Notes under the pieces: generated by a model
The model's input: only the letters and a program-made list of their open reading frames with translations
The model's database searches: none
Told to the model about the DNA's origin: nothing
In this document: positions 29,923-45,949 of the stretch, in pieces
How the letters are laid out: each line of letters begins with the position of its first letter
Numbering within the stretch: the first letter of the stretch is position 1
Origin: Megachile rotundata
Lineage: Eukaryota; Arthropoda; Insecta; Hymenoptera; Megachilidae
Length of the DNA stretch: 64,000 nucleotides
Direction: 5' to 3'
NCBI RefSeq assembly: GCF_050947335.1
Contig: NC_134997.1
Location: 2,046,001 to 2,110,000 of the forward strand
Program-made: the position numbers and the translations under genes

Positions 29923-30570
29923 TCACGGTCACACAATCACGGTCACACAATCACGATCACACAATCACGATCATACAACCACAACCACACAATCGCACAG
30001 TCACAATCCCACAATCACGATCACACTATCACGACCACACAGTCACAATCACACAATCGCAATCACAATCCCACATTCACAATCACACAATCACAGTCAC
30101 ACAATCACAATCACACAACCACAACCACACAATCACACAGTCACAATCCCACAATCACGATCACACAATCACGACCACACTATCACGATCACACAATCAC
30201 AGTCACACAATCACAATCACACAGTCACACAATCACAATCACAATCACAATCACAATCACAATCACAATCACAATCACAATCACACAATCACAATCACAC
30301 AATCACGATCACACAATCACAATCACACAATCACACAGTCACAAACCCACAATCACGATCACACAATCACGATCACACAATCACGATCACACAATCCCGA
30401 TCACACAATCACGATCACACAATCACGATCTCACAGTCACACAATCACAATCACAATCACACAATAACACAGTCACAATCCCACAATCACTATCACACAA
30501 TCACAATCACACAATCGCAATCACACAATCGCAATCACACAATCGCAATCACACAATCGCATTCACACAA

Positions 30571-30696
30571 TCGCGATCACACAATCGCGATCACACAATC
30601 GCGATCACACAATCGCGATCACACAATCGCGATCACACAATCGCGATCACACAATCGCGATCACACAATCGCGATCACACAATCGCGATCACACAA
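30571..30696. repeat. TCGCGA block, 9 monomers (type B)
   Basis: There are nine uniform monomers from 30,571 to 30,683, the same count as the type B block at 28,214. Confidence 0.92.
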
Positions 30697-31533
30697 TCAC
30701 GGTCACACAATCACGGTCACACAATCACGATCACACAATCACGATCATACAACCACAACCACACAATCGCACAGTCACAATCCCACAATCACGATCACAC
30801 TATCACGACCACACAGTCACAATCACACAATCGCAATCACAATCCCACATCACAATCACACAATCACAGTCACACAATCACAATCACACAACCACAACCA
30901 CACAATCACACAGTCACAATCCCACAATCACGATCACACAATCACGACCACACTATCACGATCACACAATCACAGTCACACAATCACAATCACACAGTCA
31001 CACAATCACAATCACAATCACAATCACAATCACAATCACAATCACAATCACACAATCACAATCACACAATCACGATCACACAATCACAATCACACAATCA
31101 CACAGTCACAAACCCACAATCACGATCACACAAACACGATCACACAGTCACGATCACACAATCACAATAACACAGTCACACAATCACAATCACAATCACA
31201 ATCACACAATCACGATCACACAATCACGATCACACAGTCACAATCACACAGTCACACAATCACGATCACACAATCACGATCACGCAATCACGATCACACA
31301 ATCACTATCACACAATCACTATCACACAATCACTATCACACAATCACGCTCACACAATCACGATCACACAATCACGATCACACAATCACGATCACACAAT
31401 CACGATCTCACAGTCACACAATCACAATCACAATCACACAATAACACAGTCACAATCCCACAATCACTATCACACAATCACAATCACACAATCGCAATCA
31501 CACAATCGCAATCACACAATCGCATTCACACAA

Positions 31534-31715
31534 TCGCGATCACACAATCGCGATCACACAATCGCGATCACACAATCGCGATCACACAATCGCGATCACA
31601 CAATCGCGATCACACAATCGCGATCACACAATCGCGATCACACAATCGCGATCACACAATCGCGATCACACAATCGCGATCACACAATCGCGATCACACA
31701 ATCGCGATCACACAA
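31534..31715. repeat. TCGCGA block, 13 monomers (type A)
   Basis: There are thirteen uniform monomers from 31,534 to 31,702, the same count as at 29,741. Confidence 0.92.
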
Positions 31716-32363
31716 TCACGGTCACACAATCACGGTCACACAATCACGATCACACAATCACGATCATACAACCACAACCACACAATCGCACAGTCACAAT
31801 CCCACAATCACGATCACACTATCACGACCACACAGTCACAATCACACAATCGCAATCACAATCCCACATTCACAATCACACAATCACAGTCACACAATCA
31901 CAATCACACAACCACAACCACACAATCACACAGTCACAATCCCACAATCACGATCACACAATCACGACCACACTATCACGATCACACAATCACAGTCACA
32001 CAATCACAATCACACAGTCACACAATCACAATCACAATCACAATCACAATCACAATCACAATCACAATCACAATCACACAATCACAATCACACAATCACG
32101 ATCACACAATCACAATCACACAATCACACAGTCACAAACCCACAATCACGATCACACAATCACGATCACACAATCACGATCACACAATCCCGATCACACA
32201 ATCACGATCACACAATCACGATCTCACAGTCACACAATCACAATCACAATCACACAATAACACAGTCACAATCCCACAATCACTATCACACAATCACAAT
32301 CACACAATCGCAATCACACAATCGCAATCACACAATCGCAATCACACAATCGCATTCACACAA

Positions 32364-32503
32364 TCGCGATCACACAATCGCGATCACACAATCGCGATCA
32401 CACAATCGCGATCACACAATCGCGATCACACAATCGCGATCACACAATCGCGATCACACAATCGCGATCACACAATCGCGATCACACAATCGCGATCACA
32501 CAA
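32364..32503. repeat. TCGCGA block, 10 monomers (type B)
   Basis: There are ten monomers from 32,364 to 32,490, followed by the B variant near 32,653. Confidence 0.92.
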
Positions 32504-33164
32504 TCACGGTCACACAATCACGGTCACACAATCACGATCACACAATCACGATCATACAACCACAACCACACAATCGCACAGTCACAATCCCACAATCACG
32601 ATCACACTATCACGACCACACAGTCACAATCACACAATCGCAATCACAATCCCACATCACAATCACACAATCACAGTCACACAATCACAATCACACAACC
32701 ACAACCACACAATCACACAGTCACAATCCCACAATCACGATCACACAATCACGATCACACAATCACGATCACACAATCACGATCACACAATCACGATCAC
32801 ACAATCACGATCACACAATCACGATCACACAGTCACACAATCACGATCACACAATCACGATCACACAATCACGATCACGCAATCATGATCACACAATCAC
32901 TATCACACAATCACTATCACACAATCACGATCACACAATCACACAATCACTATCACACAATCACGATCACACAATCACGATCACACAATCACGATCACAC
33001 AATCACGATCACACAATCACGATCACACAATCACGATCTCACAGTCACACAATCACAATCACAATCACACAATAACACAGTCACAATCCCACAATCACTA
33101 TCACACAATCACAATCACACAATCGCAATCACACAATCGCAATCACACAATCGCATTCACACAA

Positions 33165-33304
33165 TCGCGATCACACAATCGCGATCACACAATCGCGATC
33201 ACACAATCGCGATCACACAATCGCGATCACACAATCGCGATCACACAATCGCGATCACACAATCGCGATCACACAATCGCGATCACACAATCGCGATCAC
33301 ACAA
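33165..33304. repeat. TCGCGA block, 10 monomers (type A)
   Basis: There are ten monomers from 33,165 to 33,291. The cassette resembles that at 29,741 but has three fewer copies. Confidence 0.92.
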
Positions 33305-34140
33305 TCACGGTCACACAATCACGGTCACACAATCACGATCACACAATCACGATCATACAACCACAACCACACAATCGCACAGTCACAATCCCACAATCAC
33401 GATCACACTATCACGACCACACAGTCACAATCACACAATCGCAATCACAATCCCACATTCACAATCACACAATCACAGTCACACAATCACAATCACACAA
33501 CCACAACCACACAATCACACAGTCACAATCCCACAATCACGATCACACAATCACGACCACACTATCACGATCACACAATCACAGTCACACAATCACAATC
33601 ACACAGTCACACAATCACAATCACAATCACAATCACAATCACAATCACAATCACAATCACACAATCACAATCACACAATCACGATCACACAATCACAATC
33701 ACACAATCACACAGTCACAAACCCACAATCACGATCACACAAACACGATCACACAGTCACGATCACACAATCACAATAACACAGTCACACAATCACAATC
33801 ACAATCACAATCACACAATCACGATCACACAATCACGATCACACAGTCACAATCACACAGTCACACAATCACGATCACACAATCACGATCACGCAATCAC
33901 GATCACACAATCACTATCACACAATCACTATCACACAATCACTATCACACAATCACGCTCACACAATCACGATCACACAATCACGATCACACAATCACGA
34001 TCACACAATCACGATCACACAATCACGATCACACAATCACGATCACACAATCACGATCTCACAGTCACACAATCACAATCACAATCACACAATAACACAG
34101 TCACAATCCCACAATCACTATCACACAATCACAATCACAC

Positions 34141-34434
34141 AATCGCAATCACACAATCGCAATCACACAATCGCAATCACACAATCGCAATCACACAATC
34201 GCAATCACACAATCGCAATCACACAATCGCAATCACACAATCGCAATCACACAATCGCAATCACACAATCGCAATCACACAATCGCAATCACACAATCGC
34301 AATCACACAATCGCAATCACACAATCGCAATCACACAATCGCAATCACACAATCGCAATCACACAATCGCAATCACACAATCGCAATCACACAATCGCAA
34401 TCACACAATCGCAATGACACAATCGCAATAACAC
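34141..34434. repeat. CGCAATCACACAAT block, 21 monomers
   Basis: AATCGC occurs every 14 bp from 34,141 to 34,421. The block ends with CGCAATGACAC then CGCAATAACAC, a terminus shared with blocks at 41,725, 46,737, 49,815, 52,685, 53,171, 56,641 and 60,033. Confidence 0.93.
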
Positions 34435-34782
34435 AATCACAATCACACAATCACAATAACACATTCACACAATCACGATCACACAATCACAATCACACAA
34501 TCACAATCACACAATCACGATCACACAATCACAATCACACAATCACACAGTCACAAACCCACAATCACGATCACACAATCACGATCACACAATCACGATC
34601 ACACAATCCCGATCACACAATCACGATCACACAATCACGATCTCACAGTCACACAATCACAATCACAATCACACAATAACACAGTCACAATCCCACAATC
34701 ACTATCACACAATCACAATCACACAATCGCAATCACACAATCGCAATCACACAATCGCAATCACACAATCGCATTCACACAA

Positions 34783-34922
34783 TCGCGATCACACAATCGC
34801 GATCACACAATCGCGATCACACAATCGCGATCACACAATCGCGATCACACAATCGCGATCACACAATCGCGATCACACAATCGCGATCACACAATCGCGA
34901 TCACACAATCGCGATCACACAA
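34783..34922. repeat. TCGCGA block, 10 monomers (type B)
   Basis: There are ten monomers from 34,783 to 34,909, with the B variant near 35,070. Confidence 0.92.
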
Positions 34923-36711
34923 TCACGGTCACACAATCACGGTCACACAATCACGATCACACAATCACGATCATACAACCACAACCACACAATCGCACAG
35001 TCACAATCCCACAATCACGATCACACTATCACGACCACACAGTCACAATCACACAATCGCAATCACAATCCCACATCACAATCACACAATCACAGTCACA
35101 CAATCACAATCACACAACCACAACCACACAATCACACAGTCACAATCCCACAATCACGATCACACAATCACGACCACACTATCACGATCACACAATCACA
35201 GTCACACAATCACAATCACACAGTCACACAATCACAATCACAATCACAATCACAATCACAATCACAATCACAATCACAATCACACAATCACAATCACACA
35301 ATCACGATCACACAATCACAATCACACAATCACACAGTCACAAACCCACAATCACGATCACACAAACACGATCACACAGTCACGATCACACAATCACAAT
35401 AACACAGTCACACAATCACAATCACAATCACAATCACACAATCACGATCACACAATCACGATCACACAGTCACAATCACACAGTCACACAATCACGATCA
35501 CACAATCACGATCACGCAATCACGATCACACAATCACTATCACACAATCACTATCACACAATCACTATCACACAATCACGCTCACACAATCACGATCACA
35601 CAATCACGATCACACAATCACGATCACACAATCACGATCACACAATCACGATCACACAATCACGATCACACAATCACGATCTCACAGTCACACAATCACA
35701 ATCACAATCACACAATAACACAGTCACAATCCCACAATCACTATCACACAATCACAATCACACAATCGCAATCACACAATCGCAATCACACAATCGCAAT
35801 CACACAATCGCAATCACACAATCGCAATCACACAATCGCAATCACACAATCGCAATCACACAATCGCAATCACACAATTGCAATCACACAATCGCAATCA
35901 CACAATCGCAATCACACAATCGCAATCACACAATCGCATTCACACAATCGCGATCACACAATCGCGATCACACAATCACACAATCACACAATCACGATCA
36001 CACAATCACGATCACACAATCACGATCTCACAGTCACACAATCACAATCACAATCACACAATAACACAGTCACAATCCCACAATCACTATCACACAATCA
36101 CAATCACACAATCGCAATCACACAATCGCAATCACACAATCGCAATCACACAATCGCATTCACACAATCGCGATCACACAATCGCGATCACACAATCACA
36201 CAATCACACAATCACGATCACACAATCACGATCACACAATCACGATCACACAATCACGATCACACAATCACGATCACACAATCACAATCACACAATCACA
36301 ATCACACAGTCACAATCACACAATCACAATCACACAATCACCATCACACAATCACCATCACACAGTCACAATAACACAATCACACAATCACCATCACACA
36401 ATCCCGACCACACAATCACGATCACACAATCACAATCACACAGTCACACAAATACAATCACAATCACACAATCACACAGTCACAATCGCACAATCACGAT
36501 CACACAAGCACGATCACACAGTCGCGATCACACAATCACGATCACACAATCACGATCACACAATCACGATCACACAATCACGATCTCACAGTCACACAAT
36601 CACAATCACAATCACACAATAACACAGTCACAATCCCACAATCACTATCACACAATCACAATCACACAATCGCAATCACACAATCGCAATCACACAATCG
36701 CATTCACACAA

Positions 36712-36893
36712 TCGCGATCACACAATCGCGATCACACAATCGCGATCACACAATCGCGATCACACAATCGCGATCACACAATCGCGATCACACAATCGCG
36801 ATCACACAATCGCGATCACACAATCGCGATCACACAATCGCGATCACACAATCGCGATCACACAATCGCGATCACACAATCGCGATCACACAA
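36712..36893. repeat. TCGCGA block, 13 monomers
   Basis: There are thirteen monomers from 36,712 to 36,880. The CATACAACCACAACC segment follows, but the cassette is then cut short by a CGCAAT/CGCATT lead-in to another block at 37,056, so no A or B variant is present. Confidence 0.9.
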
Positions 36894-37055
36894 TCACGGT
36901 CACACAATCACGGTCACACAATCACGATCACACAATCACGATCATACAACCACAACCACACAATCGCACAGTCACAATCCCACAATCACGATCACACAAT
37001 CACAATCACACAATCGCAATCACACAATCGCAATCACACAATCGCATTCACACAA

Positions 37056-37139
37056 TCGCGATCACACAATCGCGATCACACAATCGCGATCACACAATCG
37101 CGATCACACAATCGCGATCACACAATCGCGATCACACAA
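37056..37139. repeat. TCGCGA block, 6 monomers (no CACGGT flank)
   Basis: There are six monomers from 37,056 to 37,126. The block passes straight into CACAAT monomers, without the usual CACGGT pair, which suggests a recombination joint at its right edge. Confidence 0.9.
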
Positions 37140-38597
37140 TCACAATCACACAATCACAATCACACAATCACAATCACACAATCACAATCACACAATCACA
37201 ATCACACAATCACAATCACACAATCACACAACCACAACCACACAATCACACAGTCACAATCCCACAATCACGATCACACAATCACGACCACACTATCACG
37301 ATCACACAGTCACAATCACACAATCACACAATCACGATCACACAATCACGATCACACAATCACGATCACACAATCACGATCACACAATCACGATCACACA
37401 ATCACAATCACACAATCACAATCACACAATCACAATCACACAATCACAATCACACAATCACACAACCACAACCACACAATCACACAGTCACAATCCCACA
37501 ATCACGATCACACAATCACGACCACACTATCACGATCACACAGTCACAATCACACAATCACACAATCACGATCACACAATCACGATCACACAATCACGAT
37601 CACACAATCACGATCACACAATCACGATCACACAATCACAATCACACAATCACAATCACACAATCACAATCACACAATCACAATCACACAATCACCATCA
37701 CACAATCACCATCACACAGTCACAATAACACAATCACACAATCACCATCACACAATCCCGACCACACAATCACGATCACACAATCACAATCACACAGTCA
37801 CACAAATACAATCACAATCACACAATCACACAGTCACAATCGCACAATCACGATCACACAAGCACGATCACACAGTCGCGATCACACAGTTGCGATCACA
37901 CAATCACAATCACACAATCACAATCACACAATCGCAATAACACAATCGCAATAACACAATCACAATCACACAATCACAATAACACATTCACACAATCACG
38001 ATCACACAATCACAATCACACAGTCACACAATCACAATCACAATCACAATCACAATGACAATCACAATCACACAATCACACAGTCACAATTCCATAATCA
38101 CAATCACACAATCACGATCACACAATCACGATCACACAATCACGATCACACAATCACGATCACTCAATCACGATCACACAATCACGATCACACAATCACG
38201 ATCACACAATCACGATCACACAATCACGATCACACAATCACGATCACACAATCACGATCACACAGTCATACAATCACGATCACACAATCACGATCACACA
38301 ATCACGATCACGCAATCATGATCACACAATCACTATCACACAATCACTATCACACAATCACGATCACACAATCACACAATCACTATCACACAATCACGAT
38401 CACACAATCACGATCACACAATCACGATCACACAATCACGATCACACAATCACGATCACACAATCACGATCTCACAGTCACACAATCACAATCACAATCA
38501 CACAATAACACAGTCACAATCCCACAATCACTATCACACAATCACAATCACACAATCGCAATCACACAATCGCAATCACACAATCGCATTCACACAA

Positions 38598-38751
38598 TCG
38601 CGATCACACAATCGCGATCACACAATCGCGATCACACAATCGCGATCACACAATCGCGATCACACAATCGCGATCACACAATCGCGATCACACAATCGCG
38701 ATCACACAATCGCGATCACACAATCGCGATCACACAATCGCGATCACACAA
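38598..38751. repeat. TCGCGA block, 11 monomers (type A)
   Basis: There are eleven monomers, the same count as the 11.19-kb-distant partner at 27,412. Confidence 0.92.
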
Positions 38752-39969
38752 TCACGGTCACACAATCACGGTCACACAATCACGATCACACAATCACGAT
38801 CATACAACCACAACCACACAATCGCACAGTCACAATCCCACAATCACGATCACACTATCACGACCACACAGTCACAATCACACAATCGCAATCACAATCC
38901 CACATTCACAATCACACAATCACAGTCACACAATCACAATCACACAACCACAACCACACAATCACACAGTCACAATCCCACAATCACGATCACACAATCA
39001 CGACCACACTATCACGATCACACAATCACAGTCACACAATCACACTCACACAGTCACACAATCACAATCACAATCACAATCACAATCACAATCACAATCA
39101 CAATCACAATCACAATCACAATCACACAATCACAATCACACAATCACGATCACACAATCACAATCACACAATCACACAGTCACAAACCCACAATCACGAT
39201 CACACAATCACGATCACACAATCACGATCACACAATCCCGATCACACAATCACGATCACACAATCACGATCTCACAGTCACACAATCACAATCACAATCA
39301 CACAATAACACAGTCACAATCCCACAATCACTATCACACAATCACAATCACACAATCGCAATCACACAATCGCAATCACACAATCGCAATCACACAATCG
39401 CATTCACACAATCGCGATCACACAATCGCGATCACACAATCACACAATCACACAATCACGATCACACAATCACGATCACACAATCACGATCACACAATCA
39501 CGATCACACAATCACGATCACACAATCACGATCACACAATCACAATCACACAATCACAATCACACAGTCACAATCACACAATCACAATCACACAATCACC
39601 ATCACACAATCACCATCACACAGTCACAATAACACAATCACACAATCACCATCACACAATCCCGACCACACAATCACGATCACACAATCACAATCACACA
39701 GTCACACAAATACAATCACAATCACACAATCACACAGTCACAATCGCACAATCACGATCACACAAGCACGATCACACAGTCGCGATCACACAATCACGAT
39801 CACACAATCACGATCACACAATCACGATCACACAATCACGATCTCACAGTCACACAATCACAATCACAATCACACAATAACACAGTCACAATCCCACAAT
39901 CACTATCACACAATCACAATCACACAATCGCAATCACACAATCGCAATCACACAATCGCATTCACACAA

Positions 39970-40165
39970 TCGCGATCACACAATCGCGATCACACAATCG
40001 CGATCACACAATCGCGATCACACAATCGCGATCACACAATCGCGATCACACAATCGCGATCACACAATCGCGATCACACAATCGCGATCACACAATCGCG
40101 ATCACACAATCGCGATCACACAATCGCGATCACACAATCGCGATCACACAATCGCGATCACACAA
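39970..40165. repeat. TCGCGA block, 14 monomers (type A)
   Basis: There are fourteen uniform monomers from 39,970 to 40,152, the longest uniform block of this type in the window. Confidence 0.92.
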
Positions 40166-40813
40166 TCACGGTCACACAATCACGGTCACACAATCACGAT
40201 CACACAATCACGATCATACAACCACAACCACACAATCGCACAGTCACAATCCCACAATCACGATCACACTATCACGACCACACAGTCACAATCACACAAT
40301 CGCAATCACAATCCCACATTCACAATCACACAATCACAGTCACACAATCACAATCACACAACCACAACCACACAATCACACAGTCACAATCCCACAATCA
40401 CGATCACACAATCACGACCACACTATCACGATCACACAATCACAGTCACACAATCACACTCACACAGTCACACAATCACAATCACAATCACAATCACAAT
40501 CACAATCACAATCACAATCACAATCACACAATCACAATCACACAATCACGATCACACAATCACAATCACACAATCACACAGTCACAAACCCACAATCACG
40601 ATCACACAATCACGATCACACAATCACGATCACACAATCCCGATCACACAATCACGATCACACAATCACGATCTCACAGTCACACAATCACAATCACAAT
40701 CACACAATAACACAGTCAAAATCCCACAATCACTATCACACAATCACAATCACACAATCGCAATCACACAATCGCAATCACACAATCGCAATCACACAAT
40801 CGCATTCACACAA

Positions 40814-40925
40814 TCGCGATCACACAATCGCGATCACACAATCGCGATCACACAATCGCGATCACACAATCGCGATCACACAATCGCGATCACACAATCG
40901 CGATCACACAATCGCGATCACACAA
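40814..40925. repeat. TCGCGA block, 8 monomers (type B)
   Basis: There are eight monomers from 40,814 to 40,912, with the B variant near 41,077. Confidence 0.92.
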
Positions 40926-41724
40926 TCACGGTCACACAATCACGGTCACACAATCACGATCACACAATCACGATCATACAACCACAACCACACAATCGCA
41001 CAGTCACAATCCCACAATCACGATCACACTATCACGACCACACAGTCACAATCACACAATCGCAATCACAATCCCACATCACAATCACACAATCACAGTC
41101 ACACAATCACAATCACACAACCACAACCACACAATCACACAGTCACAATCCCACAATCACGATCACACAATCACGACCACACTATCACGATCACACAATC
41201 ACAGTCACACAATCACAATCACACAGTCACACAATCACAATCACAATCACAATCACAATCACAATCACAATCACAATCACAATCACACAATCACAATCAC
41301 ACAATCACGATCACACAATCACAATCACACAATCACACAGTCACAAACCCACAATCACGATCACACAAACACGATCACACAGTCACGATCACACAATCAC
41401 AATAACACAGTCACACAATCACAATCACAATCACAATCACACAATCACGATCACACAATCACGATCACACAGTCACAATCACACAGTCACACAATCACGA
41501 TCACACAATCACGATCACGCAATCACGATCACACAATCACTATCACACAATCACTATCACACAATCACTATCACACAATCACGCTCACACAATCACGATC
41601 ACACAATCACGATCACACAATCACGATCACACAATCACGATCTCACAGTCACACAATCACAATCACAATCACACAATAACACAGTCACAATCCCACAATC
41701 ACTATCACACAATCACAATCACAC

Positions 41725-41990
41725 AATCGCAATCACACAATCGCAATCACACAATCGCAATCACACAATCGCAATCACACAATCGCAATCACACAATCGC
41801 AATCACACAATCGCAATCACACAATCGCAATCACACAATCGCAATCACACAATCGCAATCACACAATCGCAATCACACAATCGCAATCACACAATCGCAA
41901 TCACACAATCGCAATCACACAATCGCAATCACACAATCGCAATCACACAATCGCAATCACACAATCGCAATGACACAATCGCAATAACAC
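41725..41990. repeat. CGCAATCACACAAT block, 19 monomers
   Basis: AATCGC occurs every 14 bp from 41,725 to 41,977, with the same CGCAATGAC and CGCAATAAC terminus as at 34,421. Confidence 0.93.
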
Positions 41991-42010
41991 AATCACAATC
42001 ACACAATCAC

Positions 42011-43640
42011 AATAACACATTCACACAATCACGATCACACAATCACAATCACACAGTCACACAATCACAATCACAATCACAATCACAATCACAATCACAA
42101 TCACAATCACAATCACACAATCACACACTCACGATCACACAATCACGATCACACAATCACGATTACACAATCACGATCACACAATCACGATCACACAATC
42201 ACAGTCACACAAACACAATCACACAATCACACACTCACGATCACACAATCACGATCACACAATCACGATCACACAATCACGATCACACAATCACAATCGC
42301 ATAATCACGATCACACAATCACACTATCACAATCCCACAATCACAATCCCACAATCACAATCACACAATCACAGTCACACAATCACGATCACACAATCAC
42401 AATCACACAATCACAATCACACAATCACAATCACACAATCACAATCACACAATTACAATCACACAATCACGATCACACAATCACGATCACACAATCACGA
42501 TCACACAATCACGATCATACAACCACAACCACACAATCACACAGTCACAATCCCACAATCACGATCACACAATCACAACCACACAGTCACAATCACACAA
42601 TCGCAATCACAATCCCACAATCACAATCACACAATCACAGTCACACAATCACAATCACACAACCACAACCACACAATCACACAGTCACAATCCCACAATC
42701 ACGATCACACAATCACGACCACACTATCACGATCACACAATCACAGTCACACAATCACAATCACACAGTCACACAATCACAATCACAGTCACAATCACAA
42801 TCACAATCACACAATCACAGTCACGATCACACAATCACAGTCACACAATCACAATCACACAGTCACACAATCATAATCACAATCACAATCACAATCACAG
42901 TCACACAATCACAATCACACAGTCACACAGTCATAATCACAATCACAATCACAATCACAATCACACAATCACAGTCACGATCACACAATCACAATCACAC
43001 AATCACAATCTCACAATCACGATCACACAATCACGATCACACAGTCACGATCACACAATCACGATCACATAATCACGATCACACAATCACAGTCACACAA
43101 TCACAATCACACAATCACACACTCACGATCACACAATCACGATCACACAATCACGATTACACAATCACGATCACACAATCACGATCACACAATCACAGTC
43201 ACACAAACACAATCACACAATCACACAATCACGATCACACAATCACGATCACACAATCACGATCACACAATCACGATCACACAATCACGATCACACAATC
43301 ACGATCACACAATCACAATCACACAATCACAATCACACAATCACAATCACACAATCACCATCACACAATCACCACCACACAGTCACAATAACACAATCAC
43401 ACAATCACCATCACACAATCCCGACCACACAATCACGATCACACAATCACAATCACACAGTCACACAAATACAATCACAATCACACAATCACACAGTCAC
43501 AATCGCACAATCACGATCACACAAGCACGATCACACAGTCGCGATCACACAGTTGCGATCACACAATCACAATCACACAATCACAATCACACAATCGCAA
43601 TAACACAATCGCAATAACACAATCACAATCACACAATCAC
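42011..43640. repeat. Unit M6, left-domain type inside the middle domain
   Basis: It contains the GATCATACAACC, CAGTCACAATCACAA and CATAATCAC series that defines the 1,368-bp units at 8,614-11,150, and no TCGCGA block. TCACACACTCACGATC and GCATAATCAC variants connect it to the right domain as well. The tag recurs at 43,641. No gene is seen. Confidence 0.72.
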
Positions 43641-44302
43641 AATAACACATTCACACAATCACGATCACACAATCACAATCACACAGTCACACAATCACAA
43701 TCACAATCACAATCACAATGACAATCACAATCACACAATCACACAGTCACAATTCCATAATCACAATCACACAATCACAATCACACAATCACGATCACAC
43801 AATCACGATCACACAATCACGATCACACAATCACGATCACTCAATCACGATCACACAATCACGATCACACAATCACGATCACACAATCACGATCACACAA
43901 TCACGATCACACAATCACGATCACACAATCACGATCACACAGTCACACAATCACGATCACACAATCACGATCACACAATCACGATCACGCAATCATGATC
44001 ACACAATCACTATCACACAATCACTATCACACAATCACGATCACACAATCACACAATCACTATCACACTATCACGATCACACAATCACGATCACACAATC
44101 ACGATCACACAATCACGATCACACAATCACGATCACACAATCACGATCACACAATCACGATCTCACAGTCACACAATCACAATCACAATCACACAATAAC
44201 ACAGTCACAATCCCACAATCACTATCACACAATCACAATCACACAATCGCAATCACACAATCGCAATCACACAATCGCAATCACACAATCGCATTCACAC
44301 AA

Positions 44303-44442
44303 TCGCGATCACACAATCGCGATCACACAATCGCGATCACACAATCGCGATCACACAATCGCGATCACACAATCGCGATCACACAATCGCGATCACACAA
44401 TCGCGATCACACAATCGCGATCACACAATCGCGATCACACAA
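44303..44442. repeat. TCGCGA block, 10 monomers (type B)
   Basis: There are ten monomers, then two CACGGT monomers and a TAACGGTCAC variant. A short second TCGCGA pair follows near 44,536, as if the block end were duplicated. Confidence 0.9.
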
Positions 44443-45081
44443 TCACGGTCACACAATCACGGTCACACAATAACGGTCACACAATCACGATCACACAGTC
44501 ACACAATCACGATCACAAAATCACGATCACACAATCGCGATCACACAATCGCGATCACACAATCACGGTCACACAATCACGGTCACAGAATCACGATCAC
44601 ACAATCACGATCATACAACCACAACCACACAATCGCACAGTCACAATCCCACAATCACGATCACACTATCACGACCACACAGTCACAATCACACAATCGC
44701 AATCACAATCCCACATCACAATCACGCAATCACAGTCACACAATCACAATCACACAACCACAACCACACAATCACACAGTCACAATCCCACATTCACGAT
44801 CACACAATCACGACCACACTATCACGATCACACAATCACAGTCACACAATCACAATCACACAGTCACACAATCACAATCACAATCACAATCACAATCACA
44901 ATCACAATCACAATCACAATCACACAATCACAATCACACAATCACGATCACACAATCACAATCACACAATCACACAGTCACAAACCCACAATCACGATCA
45001 CACAAACACGATCACACAGTCACGATCACACAATCACAATAACACAGTCACACAATCACAATCACAATCACAATCACACAA

Positions 45082-45179
45082 TCGCGATCACACAATCGCG
45101 TTCACACAATCGCGATCACACAATCGCGATCACACAATCGCGACCACACAATCGCGATCACACAATCGCGATCACACAA
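45082..45179. repeat. TCGCGA block, 7 monomers with variants (type A)
   Basis: There are seven monomers, two altered (TCGCGTTC at 45,096, TCGCGACC at 45,138). It lacks the usual CGCAAT/CGCATT lead-in and follows a hexamer tract directly, so its left edge is a joint. Three CACGGT monomers follow instead of two. Confidence 0.9.
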
Positions 45180-45501
45180 TCACGGTCACACAATCACGGT
45201 CACACAATCACGGTCACACAATCACGATCACACAATCACGATCATACAACCACAACCACACAATCGCACAGTCACAATCCCACAATCACGATCACACTAT
45301 CACGACCACACAGTCACAATCACACAATCGCAATCACAATCCCACATTCACAATCACACAATCACAGTCACACAATCACAATCACACAACCACAACCACA
45401 CAATCACACAGTCACAATCCCACAATCACGATCACACAATCACGACCACACTATCACGATCACACAATCACAGTCACACAATCACAATCACACAGTCACA
45501 C

Positions 45502-45579
45502 AATCACAATCACAATCACAATCACAATCACAATCACAATCACAATCACAATCACAATCACAATCACAATCACAATCAC
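45502..45579. repeat. Hexamer (AATCAC) tract, 13 copies
   Basis: This is an uninterrupted AATCAC run without the AC insertion that makes the 14-mer. Homologous tracts in other A and B cassettes have between about 6 and 11 copies. Confidence 0.9.
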
Positions 45580-45851
45580 ACAATCACAATCACACAATCA
45601 CGATCACACAATCACACAGTCACAAACCCACAATCACGATCACACAATCACGATCACACAATCACGATCACACAATCACGATCACACAATCACGATCACA
45701 CAATCACGATCTCACAGTCACACAATCACAATCACAATCACACAATAACACAGTCACAATCCCACAATCACTATCACACAATCACAATCACACAATCGCA
45801 ATCACACAATCGCAATCACACAATCGCAATCACACAATCGCATTCACACAA

Positions 45852-45949
45852 TCGCGATCACACAATCGCGATCACACAATCGCGATCACACAATCGCGAT
45901 CACACAATCGCGATCACACAATCGCGATCACACAATCGCGATCACACAA
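45852..45949. repeat. TCGCGA block, 7 monomers (type B)
   Basis: There are seven monomers from 45,852 to 45,936, with the standard CGCATT and CACGGT flanks. Confidence 0.92.

Larger units (their letters stand above)
29107..34454. repeat. Middle-domain unit M3 with alternating A and B cassettes
   Basis: The CCCACATTCAC (A) and CCCACATCAC (B) variants alternate: A near 30,071, B 30,846, A 31,863, B 32,653, A 33,457. The CATGATCACAC marker at 29,461 recurs at 32,885, 3,424 bp later. The unit ends with 21 CGCAATCACACAAT monomers and the AATAACACATTC tag at 34,455. No gene is seen. Confidence 0.78.
34455..37977. repeat. Middle-domain unit M4 (rearranged)
   Basis: It contains one B cassette (block at 34,783), a CGCAAT run near 35,764-35,940, two nearly lost TCGCGA blocks of two monomers (near 35,948 and 36,168), and blocks at 36,712 and 37,056. 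A 240-bp segment with CACAACCACAACC and CACTATCACG variants occurs twice (near 37,210 and 37,450). The tag is at 37,978. No gene is seen. Confidence 0.7.
37978..42010. repeat. Middle-domain unit M5
   Basis: It matches 26,806 onward at about 11.17 kb. It carries an A cassette (block 38,598), a two-monomer remnant near 39,409, then A (39,970) and B (40,814) cassettes. It ends with 19 CGCAAT monomers and the tag at 42,011. No gene is seen. Confidence 0.75.
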
